From positions 14,164,541-14,228,540 of the forward strand of contig CP034984.1 in the NCBI GenBank assembly GCA_004026145.2: a stretch of DNA of 64,000 nt. The letters are read 5' to 3'. The first letter of the stretch is position 1. Each line of letters starts with the position of its first letter. Made by a program: the position numbers and the translations under genes. Positions 11,057 through 34,659 of the stretch are shown here, one piece after another. The notes under the pieces were generated by a model. It did not search any database and was not told where the DNA came from. It worked only from the letters and a program-made list of their open reading frames with translations. Source of the stretch: Takifugu bimaculatus (taxonomy: Eukaryota; Chordata; Actinopteri; Tetraodontiformes; Tetraodontidae).

Positions 11057-12005
11057 GTCTTCTCAGGTGTGCACAGGTCTGAGATCCTTGTCAGCTTAAG
11101 AGAGCCGCTGAAACTGGCCGTACTGGTTCTGACAAAGGTACGATGCCAGATGCTTCTTGATGCACCTCAAGGAAGTGCATTCCACTGACAACCCAGGAAC
11201 AAATGCTGCAGGTCGAGGGTGTCTGTCTCTGGGCGTCATGGCTGAGTTGCACAAAAGAACTTCCCCAGGATCAGGTTTCCCCCGCACTCTTTGTTTTTCA
11301 GCTCTGAAGTACAGACTGACAATATTCTTCATCCAACACAAATTGTTGCAATAGAATGGATTAATCATCTTGGTCATAAGTGGGAACTGAAGGCAACTCC
11401 TCAAACATAATGACTGCGCTGAGTTTCTGCCAGAATGAGGCTTAATGTGGTCGTTGCTGCTGAAACAGGAACTAAGATGGAATGTAAATAAACATCAAAT
11501 GCAATTGTCATTGATGGTGACAATGGAGGGAAGTGTGCGTTTGGAGTGTGTCCCATCGTTATGGCTAGATTGCTGTCTGACGGGAGCTGGTCCAGGCATC
11601 CCTGTGGTGAGGAGCTCCTCTCCATGGTGATGCGCTGATTACTCAGGGGTTGCACCATCTCTCTGCGGCCGAAACCAAGACAGCACTCCTGCCAAAGGAC
11701 GGGGGGGACCGTCTGGCAACGACAGATATGTCCGTATTTCTGAACAAGTAAATTAAACCAGTATGTATACGTATATACTTAGGACGTTGGGGATCACTCG
11801 AATAAATTCTTTTAATATTTTCTCCTCTTAAAATAAATTGTAGATTTTTTAGACCCCCCCCCCCCATCATGGAATGGTTCAGCCCGTTGCTGCTATCTTG
11901 AGTAGACGTTCCCAGGATGATGGAGAGGGACCTTAGTTTTTCCGACTGAAAATTCCAAACAACGTTTTTATAACGTGAGTTGAAGAAACTGCGGCTACGA
12001 GCAGC
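11057..12005. promoter_or_regulatory. Shared intergenic region between two divergent genes
   Basis: The start codons of the GIMAP-like gene (minus) and DNAAF9 (plus) lie 949 bases apart, so both promoters should be in or near this interval unless either gene has further upstream non-coding exons. I could not pick out a clear RFX X-box for the ciliary gene. A run of C at about 11856-11867 and mixed unique sequence are all that is visible. Confidence 0.35.
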
Positions 12006-22510
<10,505 letters not shown>

Positions 22511-25500
22511 CGGGCCCGCTGCCCCCATCTGTCGGCTTTAGCTGTACGGGGACCGCGGTGGGGAGGGGGGAGGGGGGTACGTTCCAGCCCACTCCGTTGG
22601 TGAGTGCACCTTTCATTATCCCCTCGCATTCTTTCCTAATTTGCTGTCATAAAGACGTCAGCTGTGCGGTGAGTTACGTTCGGCTTCTTTACCTCCGCTA
22701 ACGGCTGCCGCTAGCGCGCGAAGACACCGACGTCAGCGGCAGATAAATCTGAACCGTAACGCAACACAACACGGGATCTTTAGCCCGGCCAGATTAGGCC
22801 CTTAAGCCTGCCGGCTTTGAGACGCTCACAATTGAGGGGAATTTCCACTGGCGCACGCCTCCGGCCCGCGCTTTTCTGTTTATCACAGTTGGCAAATTAA
22901 TGCCTCTATTTCTGGAGCGGCATGGATAGCCGTGTGATTCTGGTGGGCTCCCTCGTGGGGTTTCTCAAGAAGCGCTCCCCCTCTGTTGTCACCCGATCCC
23001 CGCTCCACCTGTTATCTTGTCTGCGTGCCACGGCGCGGCGGGGCAGAAACATCAGCCGCGGACGGCTGACGGAGGATGGCGTTAATCACGCAGCTCGCCC
23101 TCATCTCGCCGCTTTATTTTAAGACTTCCAGAGTGAATTTAATGAACGTGCATTAAAGAAGACTTCAGCCGCTTGTTCTCAGACAGCTGAGGACGGCGTC
23201 GGGAGAGGCTGGAGTTAGCGAGCGTCCAGCAGTAAATCAGCGCACGGCTCGTCATGCATCAGATCACAGGACGGTCAGCAGCCAGGTGGGGAGCGCACGT
23301 TCAGTGTGTGTTCGGGGGATTTAATGTGGGCGGGACCTTCACCTCGTCTTTAACCGTTACCAGCCTTCCCACATCCCACTTCTTCTTGGACACAGATGAT
23401 TAGAAAGTTTCATTTAGAAGCGTAATAACAGCAGTAATAACAAAAACACTTTGTCTGTAGAGATAAGAAATGCCGCTGACGTGTTGATCTTCAGCTCGTG
23501 GCTAACGCTAACGTGGTATTGTATCCTTGTGAGGACCTGTGCCGTGTGATGGGTCGTTCTCTCCCCGTGAGCGTCTCACACCGATGTTCTATGCACGTCT
23601 TCCTCTCATCAGCAGGACTTCAGAGGAGCCCTGTTGTTTAGGCCCCCAGCTGTTTTGTCCTTTAGCGTGTTTGCTAACGTCGAGAGTCGTCGACCGGCGG
23701 AAGAGTCCGAGCCTGTCGCTCATCCTGAGGTCAGTCAGACGGATTAAACACCTCTGGCCCCACGTCTGCAGCCGCTAGCGGTACCGACCCGGGTCACCAC
23801 AGCCACAGCTCACCAGTGAGGCGCGTACTGGTCCAGCCTGCGCCGGCGTTCTGTCAGTGCTGCTGGTGAAGTTAAACAGGCCGACGTGTCTGAAATAAGA
23901 ACTCAGATCTGCTGACCTCAACCGCCCAGTCGCTCCAGTCTGGTCCCGACCAGCCGTCCCAGACGTCCCGCTGGCTAACAGACAAACGCGCCGCTAGCGT
24001 GTAGTCGTAGCGCGTTCCAGCTAAAGACCTTATTGTTTCCCTCCTCTTTACCTTAGAAAAAGAAGTGCAATTGAAAGAAGTGCAATTGTACCTTGTGTGT
24101 TCTCTATATTCTTCTTCCGTTTCCCTCCGACTGCTCTTTAAGGACAAACGCTGACGAGCTGCTGAATTCTAATTTGCAGTGATTGCCGCTGACGTAATAC
24201 CAGAAACGACCTTTAGCAACAAATGAAATGCACAAAAAAAGCATTGCCTCTGCTGACACGTGGCAGAACAAACAGATCAGGGTCGGCTTTTTATCCGTCC
24301 GTGGGCGCCGAGCCGGATGTTATGCAGCATAAATCCTCTGACAAAAAGATAACTCTTGTTTAAGCTGCGTCTTTGCTGCAGAGATGCACTCAAAGCCCCC
24401 CCCCCCCAGCAACAGTTGCATCGCGCTGCTGTTGCGTAACACCACAGAGGGTTACCTGGATTGTCAGCGGGGATGACGTCCGGCCAACTAAAGGTCTGAA
24501 ACATGTCAAAGAGGAGCGGGAGCGTAATTGGGAGGAGAGGAAGCGGAGCAGCCGGTCCTTAAAGGGTGGGGGTTGCGTAAGCTAGTGCGATGTTTAAAGG
24601 AGGCTAACACATTTAGCGTCCTCACTATGTGCATGATGATGTCACGTGACTCTTGTAGCCTTCCCCCACACCGGTACGAGAGGGAGAGGAACCAGGTTTG
24701 TTTTATCTGTGACGGATCTCAGTTGCCTTCAAGTGACCAAAACTATTTTTATAAACGCAATTAATAAGCTGCGACCAGCAAAAACGGACATTTCGCACAC
24801 AAGCTCCAAAAAACAAGAGATGCAAAAAGGCGCCTGACGGCAGCGTCGGGGCCGTCTGATCCAGCAGTGCCTTGGCCACCGCTAAGAAAAGCAGCTCCAT
24901 CACGCCCCCCCGTCATGGGGGGGGGGGGGTGTTGTCAGGCCAGGATCCGTCCTTCAACCGTCTTGGTGAAAGGAATCTGTGGAGTCCTTCTTTCGAGCAA
25001 CGTGTGTTTTACTGAGCCAAAGGGGGGGGGGGGACGCCAGCGAGGCGGCGCTGGGGGGCTCGCAGCTATTGGGCTCCCCTCCACCAGGTCATTACGATGC
25101 TGCTGCGTTAGCATAGCCGCCGTCCTGCCGACGAGGCTTGATAAAACGTTAGTTTGATTAAAAACGTTATAATGAAAATAGGAGGCGGAGCTTATTCTGC
25201 CCCCAGTTGGACCGGGGAGATGAAACTGGGGGGGGGCCCCCAAGAGCCATCCACCCGCCTCCCTGCGTCCCGTCTGGACCCGGAGGCTCCTGCAGCTGAA
25301 GTTATCGGACAAAAACAAAGTTTGTGCTTTTCTGTCGGCGAGAAAAATGCTGATTGGTTAAAAGACGTGGACACACTTGAATCGGACATTTTAACGGTGT
25401 TTTGTGACGACGTTTGACGTCACGACGGACTGAAAAACAACAACGCCGCCATTGTCGAACCACAAATTACTTTAATGACTTGTCGTCTCAAACAAGCTAC

Positions 25501-26090
25501 TTCAAAAGTGCCAAAATGAGCGTTTAAATCTGCTCCAAACTGCTGGAACTTGTTTTTTTCCTGTGACGGAAGCTTTTCTAACCTTTGTTGTAAGTGTGTT
25601 GCATTAAATATTTCTATGTTTGATCACACTCCTGCCTCTGTGTCACTGTGTGTGTGTGTGTGTGGGGGGGGGGGGGGTGCGTGTGTGTGTCCTTGTATTG
25701 TTGCCAGGCAGAGACAGTCGTCCACATGTCTAACCTCTGACATCAGCGGTTCCTCGCCGCGCCGCTGCCAAGTTCTCCCCAGCGACTCAAGGCGAAAGCC
25801 CCGCTCAGACCCCCCCATCATCCAGCCCCCCCCATCCCCGTCCCCCCCCGTCCCACCATTGTTGTATTTTTGCTGAGGCTATTTGTGGCCCCTCATGACA
25901 AGTCAACACTCGTCACTCTCGCTGGCGGCGCTGCCAGAGCGAGCGGGTCCACGTCAGCCGCCGGTGCTGAGCAGGAGAGAACGGGCCCGGCTAAATATAC
26001 TCGCCCCCCATCCTCCCGCGATCGCCCCTTTTAGGCAGGTTTCCGATCTGTCCGTCCTAAAATCACAACAGCCGAGTCCTCAGAACGGTG
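22511..26090. other. Gene-free 3.6 kb between DNAAF9 and the KY-like gene
   Basis: The DNAAF9 3' UTR should start here. The nearest signal-like word is ATTAAA at 23152-23157, with no nearer AATAAA. Poly(C)/poly(G) runs occur around 24400, 24909, 25023 and 25664, plus a short (GT)n at 25645-25662. No coding signal, tRNA or clear mobile element was seen on either strand. Confidence 0.5.
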
Positions 26091-26097
26091 GAACAGT

Positions 26098-26103
26098 TTT
26101 ATT
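26098..26103 (-). terminator. Candidate polyadenylation signal of the KY-like gene
   Basis: TTTATT on + is AATAAA on the minus strand, about 190 bases beyond the stop codon of the KY-like gene. Confidence 0.45.
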
Positions 26104-26288
26104 TCCCAGATTTTACAAACATCAAAGAGCAAAAGCAGAAGTTTGGCGTGAAATCACCAAAAAAGCGAGCGGAGCACCGTTTGTTCTCTTACCTGCACCC
26201 ACCAGGAGAAAAGAGCGTTCATTCAACGCCTCTGACCTCTGACCTGCACATTTGCCCCGTCTGGCTCGGCAGCTCCGGTCCCAGTCTG

Positions 26289-29200
26289 TCACTCATGCCG
26301 GACCTCCTCCCCTTTGACATCAAAGACCAAGAGGACCGCCATGTCCCCCGCCCCCCCCGCGGCGGTGGCCAGCTTCAGGGGCTGCAGCCCGCTGAAGACG
26401 TCGGCCTCCCACACTCGACTCTTGTTCATCTTCAGATCGGTCTTGGTCTCTCCGATCACGCTCACCCTCTGGGCCCCGGGGACCCGCACCCTGAAGCGGA
26501 CCCAGGTCCGGGGCTCCAGCAGCCCCACGCGGGGCTCGAAGAGCACGCAGCCCCTCCCCCAGGCGGAGTAGACGCAGGGGAAGGGGGGCCCCGGCCGCTC
26601 ACAGCTGTTCCTCAGCACAAAGTCACACATGGGGTCGAAGTCTCCGCCCGGGCTGAGCCGGGCGTACAGGCCCAGACGGAAGACGCCGGCGTCGGGGAGG
26701 CTGGCGCTCACCGTCACCTTGCTGTCCGTGTACGTGCAGAAGAGGTGGCGCGACAGAGGCGTGGCGGCCATCTTGTCCTCCGCTCTGCTGAGAACGCTGT
26801 GGAGCTCCAGGTCCCGCTGGTTGTGGAAGGTGATGTTGCACTTCCCCTGCTGCGTGCTCACCACCGCCGCCGTGTGGCTGAATTTGGACAGCCCCGCCTC
26901 CGAAGTGCGGGTTCCCGGGCCGCACGCCGATCCCAGGTTGGGAGGGAACAGCTCGTCCGGACCGAGCGTCTTCCCTTTGCAGTGCAGCAGGAAGTTGGCG
27001 ACATTCTGGAACTTGACGTCTGTTTTCTCGTAGTCCCGGACGAACACGGAGAGGCGGTAGAAGCCGCGCAGAGGACACAGCACGTGGCAGGTCAGGGCGT
27101 CGGGCTGGATCTGCGTCGCCAGGCACCGCTTGGCCGTGGCCTGGTCCAGCGTCGGGTGGACCAGTTCACAGAGCGCCATCAGAGGTCGGGACGTCTTCAG
27201 CACCAGATCGAAGACGGCGTCTTCCACCTCGGCCACCTTGCTGCCCTGGCTGCTGCCCGTCACGCCCAGAGATCCCGCCACAGGCTGAAGGCCCCACGAC
27301 AGGAAGGGGTTCTCTGGAATCTCCTCCGTGGCCCTGGGTGTGGGACACTCCACCGTGAAGGAGCAGACCCAGGTCAGCGGCGTGGTGGCCGACTCGGGCC
27401 TGGCGAACACCTTGACGTCGTAGACGCCGCTGGCTGGTGGGAGAATCTGCAGCTTCATGCTGCGAGGGGACACGGTCAGGAGGCCGCAGGAGGAGCTGGT
27501 GGAGTCCTTCTGTTCCAGAGACCCACTGTGGAGAAGATCCTGGTGCTGCGTGATCTCATGGGTAAAGGTTATGGGCCTGGGGTAACCGAGGGCGACGTTC
27601 GCCTCCCCGTCGTCTGCGGAGGGAAGCAAAGGCAGATGTTTACAGAGGTAACGCCACTCCCGGGCGAAGGCGGCGGCGGCGGCGGCGGCGGACCTGTGAG
27701 GACGTGAGCGTGAGGAGGGTGGATCAGCCTCAGGCCCATGTTGAAGAACGCTGAGGTCTTGAACACCCGCTTTTCAAACTCCTCCAGGGGGATGGGCGCC
27801 TCCAGGAGCTGCCACTGCTCTTCATCGGGGAAGTGTGTGTATATGAACTCCTCGGGGTCGGTGAGGAAATAGAAATCATCGAACCTTCGGGGGGGGGGCG
27901 ACAGATGGAGACAGCAGGTCTGAGAATCAATCGCTGCTGGTTTTCAGCTCCATGAATAAAAACATGAGGCTCCTCAAACTTCTCTCAAACCTCTTCACGA
28001 AACTTTCATGTTCCATATCTACTCGTCCTGCTCCCCAGCAGGCGTCCAGGAGGAACCACTGCCCCCCCAGGAGCACGGCGTTCCACAGATGATCGGATTT
28101 CACATTCCTGAGGCTCTGGCCCTGCCGGTACCCGATGCCCTTACTATGGCCCGGCACCTCTTGGCACTCGATGCCCACCTCTCTGTGAACACAGAGCAAA
28201 CATGTTGTCGCACGTTCTTGGGTTCGCTTCCCTAAACTGCTGGAGCTCAGCTTCAGCTGTTGACCTTCAGGTGCGACCTCTGCCGACCTCACCTGCACAT
28301 CTCCGTACAGAGGTTGGAGTAGCCGCAGCACACGCCGCAGCCGGCCGCTATCACCTCCTCCGGCGCCGTCAGCCTCTCGGCCTGGCCCAGGTAGCCTTTC
28401 ACATCGTACGCTTCAAAGAAATACCACAATTCTCTTGAGCGGGAGAGTAAAGTCCCCCATAATTAGGGGTCGGGGTCATATTTAGGGGTCGGGGTCATAT
28501 TTAGGGAACACGCACCGATGTTATGGCACAGCCACACCCAGATCGCACGAAGCTTCTCAAGCTCATTTCTGGCACCTTTCGTGATCTTCTGTACAATCGC
28601 CTTCACGTCGTAAACACACTTTTCCTTCAGCTGTAACGCACAGATCAAAGGGAAGTCAGGTATGTTCTCGCCTGGTGGGAGGGGTTTAAATCTCCCGGCG
28701 GTCGAGTCTCTCAGGGCCGTTCCACTGAATAAATAATGTCGTTCTAGCTGGAGGATGCTAGCGCTGCCTGCTAGCTGTGCGACTTATTGGCTCGTGGTTT
28801 TGTTACGGTAGATCGGGAGATGTTATCAGGTGGTTCTGGTGGAGATCGGACCTATAAGGGATGAAATGCAGACGTAAGAGCAGAAGAGGTTACCTCAGCC
28901 CCCGTCCTGATGGCATGTGAGTCGATTCTGTGGAAGACCTCCGAGCTGGCGAACAGGTCTTTTCGACGCCTCCTCTTCTCCGGCGCCGCCCTCTGGCCCG
29001 GATGGGTTTTAGGCTTCGGTGGCTTCGGCTCCTCGGCCTCAGTCCTCACCGCGCTCTTCTTCACCACCGTGATGGTCCTGGCGGCACTCTCAGAGGACAG
29101 CTGTCTCTTCGTGGCGGGACGCTGGTCTTCGCCATCGACGCTCAGCTTCATGCCACTCTGAGAGGGGTCGGGACGGAGCCGCGCCCCTGGGGCGTCGTGT

Positions 29201-29361
29201 CGCACGGAGCCGGCGCTGCTCAAGCTGGGGCTCTGCTGGAGGTCCTGCAGGGACAGGGCCTTCACCTGTATACATCCCTTCTGGCTCAGCTCCTCCTGAG
29301 AAAGGCGAGCGGCGGAGGAGAAGGGGAAGGAGAACTTCTGGGCTGCGACTTTGGCTGACAT
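26289..29361 (-). CDS. Kyphoscoliosis peptidase (KY)-like transglutaminase-fold protein, 6 exons, 646 aa
   Basis: Transglutaminase-like peptidase family; mammalian KY acts at the muscle Z-disc and neuromuscular junction. Minus-strand exons are 29361-28894, 28630-28516, 28410-28293, 28182-27991, 27884-27694 and 27613-26289. All junctions keep frame, and the fourth uses a weaker GTTTGA donor. Residues 1-156 are low-complexity and basic, with KRRRRKD (129-135) as a possible nuclear signal. Residues 157-330 form the transglutaminase-like core: Cys222 in GVCCGY, His265 in SDHLWNAV and Asp280 in LLDACWGAG fit the Cys-His-Asp triad, followed by FYFLTDPEEFIY and KTSAFFNMGLRL, typical of KY. The last exon encodes about 440 aa containing the Ig-like/hillarin-type C-terminal region. 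Fish carry several KY paralogues, so I give no symbol. Start: first ATG of a long open exon. Confidence 0.82.
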
Positions 29362-30615
29362 GGTCAGGCAGGAAGCATGGCGTCCTGAGCAGAGGAGACG
29401 GAAGAAAGACAGTAGCGAGGACTATTTTCAGCGAATGTTCGCTAATCCCGTGAGCAGGTAGCGCTTCTACTCAACACCCGGGTGTGAAGCAGAAGGTTCT
29501 CCACCTCACGGAGACAGTGATGAATTGGCAATTACGTCTATTATGTCCACTGGTGACCAGAAACGGACGCAAAGGTTGGAGTCGTTAGTCACTGTCGCCG
29601 AGGACGTCTCCTGCAGACGGGCGTGATGTTAGAACTTTCCGCATGTGAAGAACCTGCTGAGGAACCAGCAGCATGTTTGAGCATGTTGGGAGCAGGTGGC
29701 GAGCGAGGCTACGCAGCGCTAACAGCAGAAAGGTGCTAAAGAGTCGCACACTGGTGCCTCCACAATCCACAAAGTGATCATGTGACTGGCGTTTTGCTGC
29801 TCAAGGTTCTGGTCGTCTTGTCATGAATCTGCCCAGTTCAGGTTCTAACTGTCCTCAGCCCAGCAGCACCGTCCCCGACCCGACCCCCCCCCCCCCCGCG
29901 GGGCAGCCGTGCATCCCCCTGATGTTCACACGAAACCCACTGATATCAAACGGTGTTCCGTAGAACCACACGGGTCAAGCGGGGGGGGGGGAAAGTGGCA
30001 GGTCTATGTGTGCCCCCCCCCAGGTTTACTCACCCTGAGAAGATTGGAGAAGCCTGCTGGATGTTTGCTGAGTGTCAGGCAGAGATGTTTCCACTGTGGT
30101 CTGAGTGGTCCCCAGCTGCAGGGGGAGGTTTATATACCCCCCCGGTGGGCTGCCAGGACGGCCCAGAATAACAGGCCTAAAAATACTACAAAGCAGTTAA
30201 GACCAGCCAATAGCCAAAGCCCCAACTCAGGAGTGTGACGCGTGTGTGTGTGTGTGTGTGTGTGTGTGGCTTATAGATGTACAGTCTAATGTGCGTGCAC
30301 TGTGTACAAACGGCACGCACACACACACAAAAAGGCATATTTGAACCCTCAAGTGAGTGTGAGCGTGTGTGTGTGCGTGAACTTTAGCGGTTGGCGCGGC
30401 GTTGACGGCCAGATGGAAAAGTCTGCCGCATGCGAGCACGTGTCAGGACGGATTAAAAAAACAGTGGCTCAATAAGCGGCGAGGCCCTCACACACACTTC
30501 GGACCGGGTCACGACCTCAGCGGCGGATCCATCCCAGCTCCCTCCGCTGACCCGGGGGGGTCCTGACGCCAGGTCTGAGGCCTCGGCCAGAACACGGTGG
30601 GCTGCAGTCATTAGG
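29362..30615. other. 5' flank of the KY-like gene and intergenic sequence
   Basis: It contains C/G homopolymer runs (about 29884-29897, 29981-29990) and short TG/CA repeats at 30240-30267 and 30317-30329. The KY-like promoter is presumably within the first few hundred bases, but no TATA or other clear signal is seen. Confidence 0.45.
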
Positions 30616-30883
30616 GTTATTATTGATCAGTGGCTCGTTATTATTGATCAGTGGCTCGTATTGTTGATCAGAGGCTCGTTATTATTGATCAGTGGCTCGT
30701 TATTGTTGATCAGAGGCTCGTTATTGTTCATCAGTGGCTCGTTATTGTTGATCAGAGGCTCGTTATTGTTCATCAGTGGCTCGTTATTGTTGATCAGAGG
30801 CTCGTTATTATTGATCAGTGGCTCGTTATTGTTGATCAGAGGCTCATTATTGTTGATCAGAGGCTTGTTATTGTTGATCAGTG
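30616..30883. repeat. Minisatellite, 21-bp unit, about 12-13 copies
   Basis: Units are built on GTTATTGTTGATCAGAGG plus CTC, and alternate between GATCAGAGG and CATCAGTGG (or GATCAGTGG) forms, giving a 42-bp dimer pattern in the middle of the array. Each unit carries a TGATCA or ATCA core. Open frames on both strands are artefacts of the 21-bp period. Confidence 0.93.
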
Positions 30884-30978
30884 GAATCATGAAAAAAGAG
30901 CTGTGCGTTGATGACAGAGTGTGACACAACCTCCATATGTTGAGGTTTGATGCTGTTAATGGTGGAGGTGGTAGATAG

Positions 30979-31000
30979 CCCCCCCCCCCCCCCCCCCCCA
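30979..31000. repeat. 22-base poly(C) run
   Basis: Twenty-two consecutive C residues, among the longest homopolymers in the window. The length may be uncertain in the assembly. Confidence 0.9.
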
Positions 31001-31103
31001 CCTGAGTGGCAGATCCTGGACCAGCTCACTGAGGAACCACAGAGTAATAATGCCATCTGGAACAGCTGTCGGCCCAAGAATCTCACACTGGCTTATTAGG
31101 GAA

Positions 31104-31106
<3 letters not shown>

Positions 31107-31154
<48 letters not shown>
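31107..31154. repeat. (GT)n microsatellite
   Basis: About 48 bases of pure GT. Confidence 0.95.
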
Positions 31155-31155
<1 letters not shown>

Positions 31156-32597
31156 TGGTCCTATTGCAGTTCCAAACTTTTGGACCCCACAAATTTAATC
31201 ACATTTTAGGGTTAATTTAAGGGTTCGGTATGAACTGAGATAAAGATAGCTGAACACACGTGTCTATGCGTGTGTGTGTGCGCACGTGTGTGTGTTCATG
31301 TACATGCTACATAGTGAGGACCAGAACACACACTTCCTCTGCTAAGTGAGAACATTCTGTCTGTTCCTCGTTAAAGGTGCGTTGGAGGGTTCAGGTGGGA
31401 ATTGGCTTTAAGTTTGGGGTGAGAATGCCTCTGAAAGTCCCCACAAAGACAGAAGAACACGCTGGTGTGTTAGATATCCCTCTTTTTCAGGAAGCAGCGA
31501 TGCAGCGCTGAATGTCTGACAGCTAGACTCTGTTTTTAATACTTTTATGATGAATGACACACAAAAACATCCGCTTTTAAACACTAATGATGCGTAAATG
31601 AGGGAATGTTAATCCTTAAAAGTGCTTCAGTGTTAAAACTATTAGTCAACACAGTAAAAGCGGAAATTCACAGTCTACAGAATGAAATCACAGGAAGTTT
31701 GAGCTGCAGGATTCTGTCTTTGCTCCAGCTGAGTGTTTCAAGCGTCCCGAGTGTGTTTGCCAATATCTGGAGGTAAGGAAGCTGCTTCCGGAGCTCCCAG
31801 CGCTTTTAGCTCCATAAAAACTGACATAAGCTGCATATTTCAAGTGACAGAGGCACTTTGAAATCTACAGGCAGCAGGTTCAGGTCGTTTACGGACGGTT
31901 TGGACGTTCTAGAACCTCACAAGTGTCACATGACCTGTCTCGTCTAACAGAATGAGTGTAACACTTATAAACACCTAGAAAACGCGGTGCTATCTTCCTT
32001 AAAACAACTGAAATGCTAGTAGCTTAGCATCAAGTGACGGGAATTGTCCGCGGTAAATTAGCCCACGTTACATAAAGGTTGGAAAGGAACTGCCATCAAA
32101 GACCGCGACCACGTCCTTTCATCCTCCAGAGATCAAAGCCAGGAGGCCTTTGATCGCATCAAGCATCATGTTAAACCGCTGTTTATGACTCTTTTACCCT
32201 TTGTAAACACAGCTGCATATACGTAAGATATATTTGCCTCCAACTGCCTCATGTACACATCTGTATGTTAGCAACCCTAGCAACTGTTAGCAACCCTAGC
32301 AGCTGTTAGCAACTGTTAGCAACTCTAGCAACAAGTTCACAATCTCTGTAAACTGCAACGCTGCAGCTTCCTGACTGATCTCCACTCAGATTGAAACCCA
32401 GTTGGACGTTTCCGCGCCTTCCTCCAGGGGCGCTCTTGACTCTCTGACCGGGATTCACAACCTTCTGCCTCTCCAGCAACCGTCACCCCCCCCCCACGGT
32501 AAGCTGCATCTTTAATTTTTAGCTATCAATGCTGTTTAGCTAACATAGCTACAAATGTTGCGTTTTTAAGTTCAGTGATGCTCTTCAGTGAGAGCTC

Positions 32598-32600
<3 letters not shown>
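31155..32600. other. Intergenic, no gene recognised
   Basis: Unique AT-rich sequence with a small tandem TTAGCAACCCTAGCAACTG-type repeat near 32270-32330. No coding or RNA gene signal. Confidence 0.5.

Positions 32601-32687
<87 letters not shown>
32601..32687. repeat. (GT)n microsatellite
   Basis: About 87 bases of uninterrupted GT. Confidence 0.97.
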
Positions 32688-32688
<1 letters not shown>

Positions 32689-32864
32689 TAATTAAAAGGA
32701 GCACAGGCAGCACAGACGAGGGCCAATATAGTAGTATAGTAACCCTAACCCTAAGAGGAAAATTAGACATTGTCTCCATCTTTGTAAACCTCCATTATGA
32801 GGAGTATTTTAGTCTTCTCAGCAGCGTTCCATTTCTTTTCTTCACTCTCACAGCTTCTATAGGA

Positions 32865-32948
32865 GCCGACAGAGAGGAGAACCAGGCCGACAGAGAGGAG
32901 AACCAGGCCGACAGAGAGGAGAACCAGGCCGACAGAGAGGAGAACCAG
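32865..32948. repeat. Perfect tandem repeat, 21-bp unit, 4 copies
   Basis: Four identical copies of a 21-bp unit (GCCGACAGAGAGGAGA then ACCAG), followed by a poly(C) run near 32977-32994. One + frame reads ADREENQ four times, but the surrounding frame is a TG-repeat artefact, so I do not call a gene. Confidence 0.95.
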
Positions 32949-32995
32949 GCTCCCTGTCAGGCTGCTGCAGCAGCTCCCCCCCCCCCCCCCCCCCA

Positions 32996-34655
32996 CAGGT
33001 CCGGGGTGATGGAGCAAGTGCAGGGCTGGATTTTCCCTGAATTCCGGCGTATATGTTCCTGTCATACTGTCACAGATGTAAGGTGTCAGGCGATATGTGA
33101 GTAGGAACTCATTCCATATGGATGGAGGAACAGTTGAGCACAACAAACAGCATCAGCGCTGCCAAAAACGATGTAAACAAGCAGCTTTAAATAGAACAAA
33201 CAGTGAAATGTGGCCCGGCGAAAACAACACGTTTGCCAGTGTTTGTTGCTGCCTCGTGTTCATATCCTGAACTAAAGCTTCTTTACATATGCAGAAATAT
33301 AGGCCTCAGCACCTGTTCACCACTCTTTTATGGGATGGATTACATGTGTGGTTTATATAAGCAATAGCGTTCAAAGTTGGCTGGAGACATTTCAAACATG
33401 ATGAATTCGCTTCAGGATGTGGTTAAAAACGTAGCAGCTCCACAGGAAACGATGGTTTTTAATCAATCGCCCAATTTATCGGAGAGGGACGTTATCTCGG
33501 ACGTCATGGCAACAGCCAACGACTACGAGAGGGTTGGCTAAACACCAACACAACACAAGACAACACAACACAACACAACACATGTGACCACAGCCTAAAA
33601 ATCTCACCCAGCCAAGCTGATTTCTGTGGGGGGGGGTGGGGGGGTGGCGGGTGGAGTCTAATGACCCCAGGTTGTCATTGGACCCGGCCCTGGGGAAGGG
33701 GCCCAGTGGGCCCAAAGACCTGTAGCTCCGTCAGGCTAGCAGAGCTACGTACAGACCAGCAGTTGGTGAGAAGAGGAAGAAGCACGACACAAAATGTGTT
33801 TCGCAATAATAAATAAAGTTCCGAAATGGAGGCATTTGATTATGAGCAGCTGCCGATACCGATCCGATACTTTGGAAATGCGATTTTTAAAAAAGGACGA
33901 TGCATCAAGGCTAGCCCTTAGGTTTTTGTTGTTGTTGTTGTTGTTGTTGTTGTTGAAACAAAGGTTTGTCGTGTTGTGTTTCTGAAGGGCACCGACACTG
34001 ATTGGCGTTGGCGGTGCGCTCTAGAGCCTGAAGGACGCCACCAGCGGGAGTCACCTGTGGACGTCTGTGCAGTGTTTACGACATTTCCACCTGATTCCGA
34101 TCTTCCACCGATCCGCCATCAATGAGGCCGGATGGGCGACATCCCAGAATAGTCCGGTGGAATCAAGGGAGGAAGTTCACTGTAAAAAACTCGTCACCCT
34201 TGGAACTTCGTAAACGTTTCCTCGGTTTAGAAGCAGCCGATCCTTCAGCAGCTTCGGCCTTTTATCTCTTTTATGTGTCTGGCCCTTTCATCCCGAGCTT
34301 TCACCCCCCCCCCCCACGAACCCTCGTGCTAATCAGCCATTAATCAACATGTGCAGCGTTGAACTCGCTGCCTATAGGCGCGTGCACGTGCGTGTGCGTG
34401 TGCTGAGGGTGCGACCCGCCGCGCTACGGTCGTAGCTGATGGGCGGAGTGAGGAGGACGGTTCAGGGCGAAGCTCCACAATCTGTTATTCATCTTTCTGC
34501 TCCCCAACAAAGAAGAGAAAATTGGAATTCATGATTCCGTATCTGCCCGGTGATGAATCCCGACACAGCCTGCAATTAATCTGATTAGAGATTTGAAACC
34601 TTTGCAACCCTGATTGTTACGTACGAGCACGACGGGAGGTGGCGACTTCCTGCTC
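32996..34655. other. Intergenic, no gene recognised
   Basis: It holds an (ACAAC)n-like patch at 33547-33580, a (GTT)n run at 33928-33954 and a C run near 34303-34316. There is no protein-like frame. Confidence 0.5.
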
Positions 34656-34659
34656 TTCT

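Noticed and set aside
26088..27707. 539-aa plus-strand frame opposite the KY-like last exon
   Set aside because: It is the antisense shadow of a GC-rich coding exon; the minus-strand frame has family motifs and splice support.
32741..32754. Two tandem CCCTAA telomere-like units
   Set aside because: Only two copies; no evidence of an interstitial telomere.
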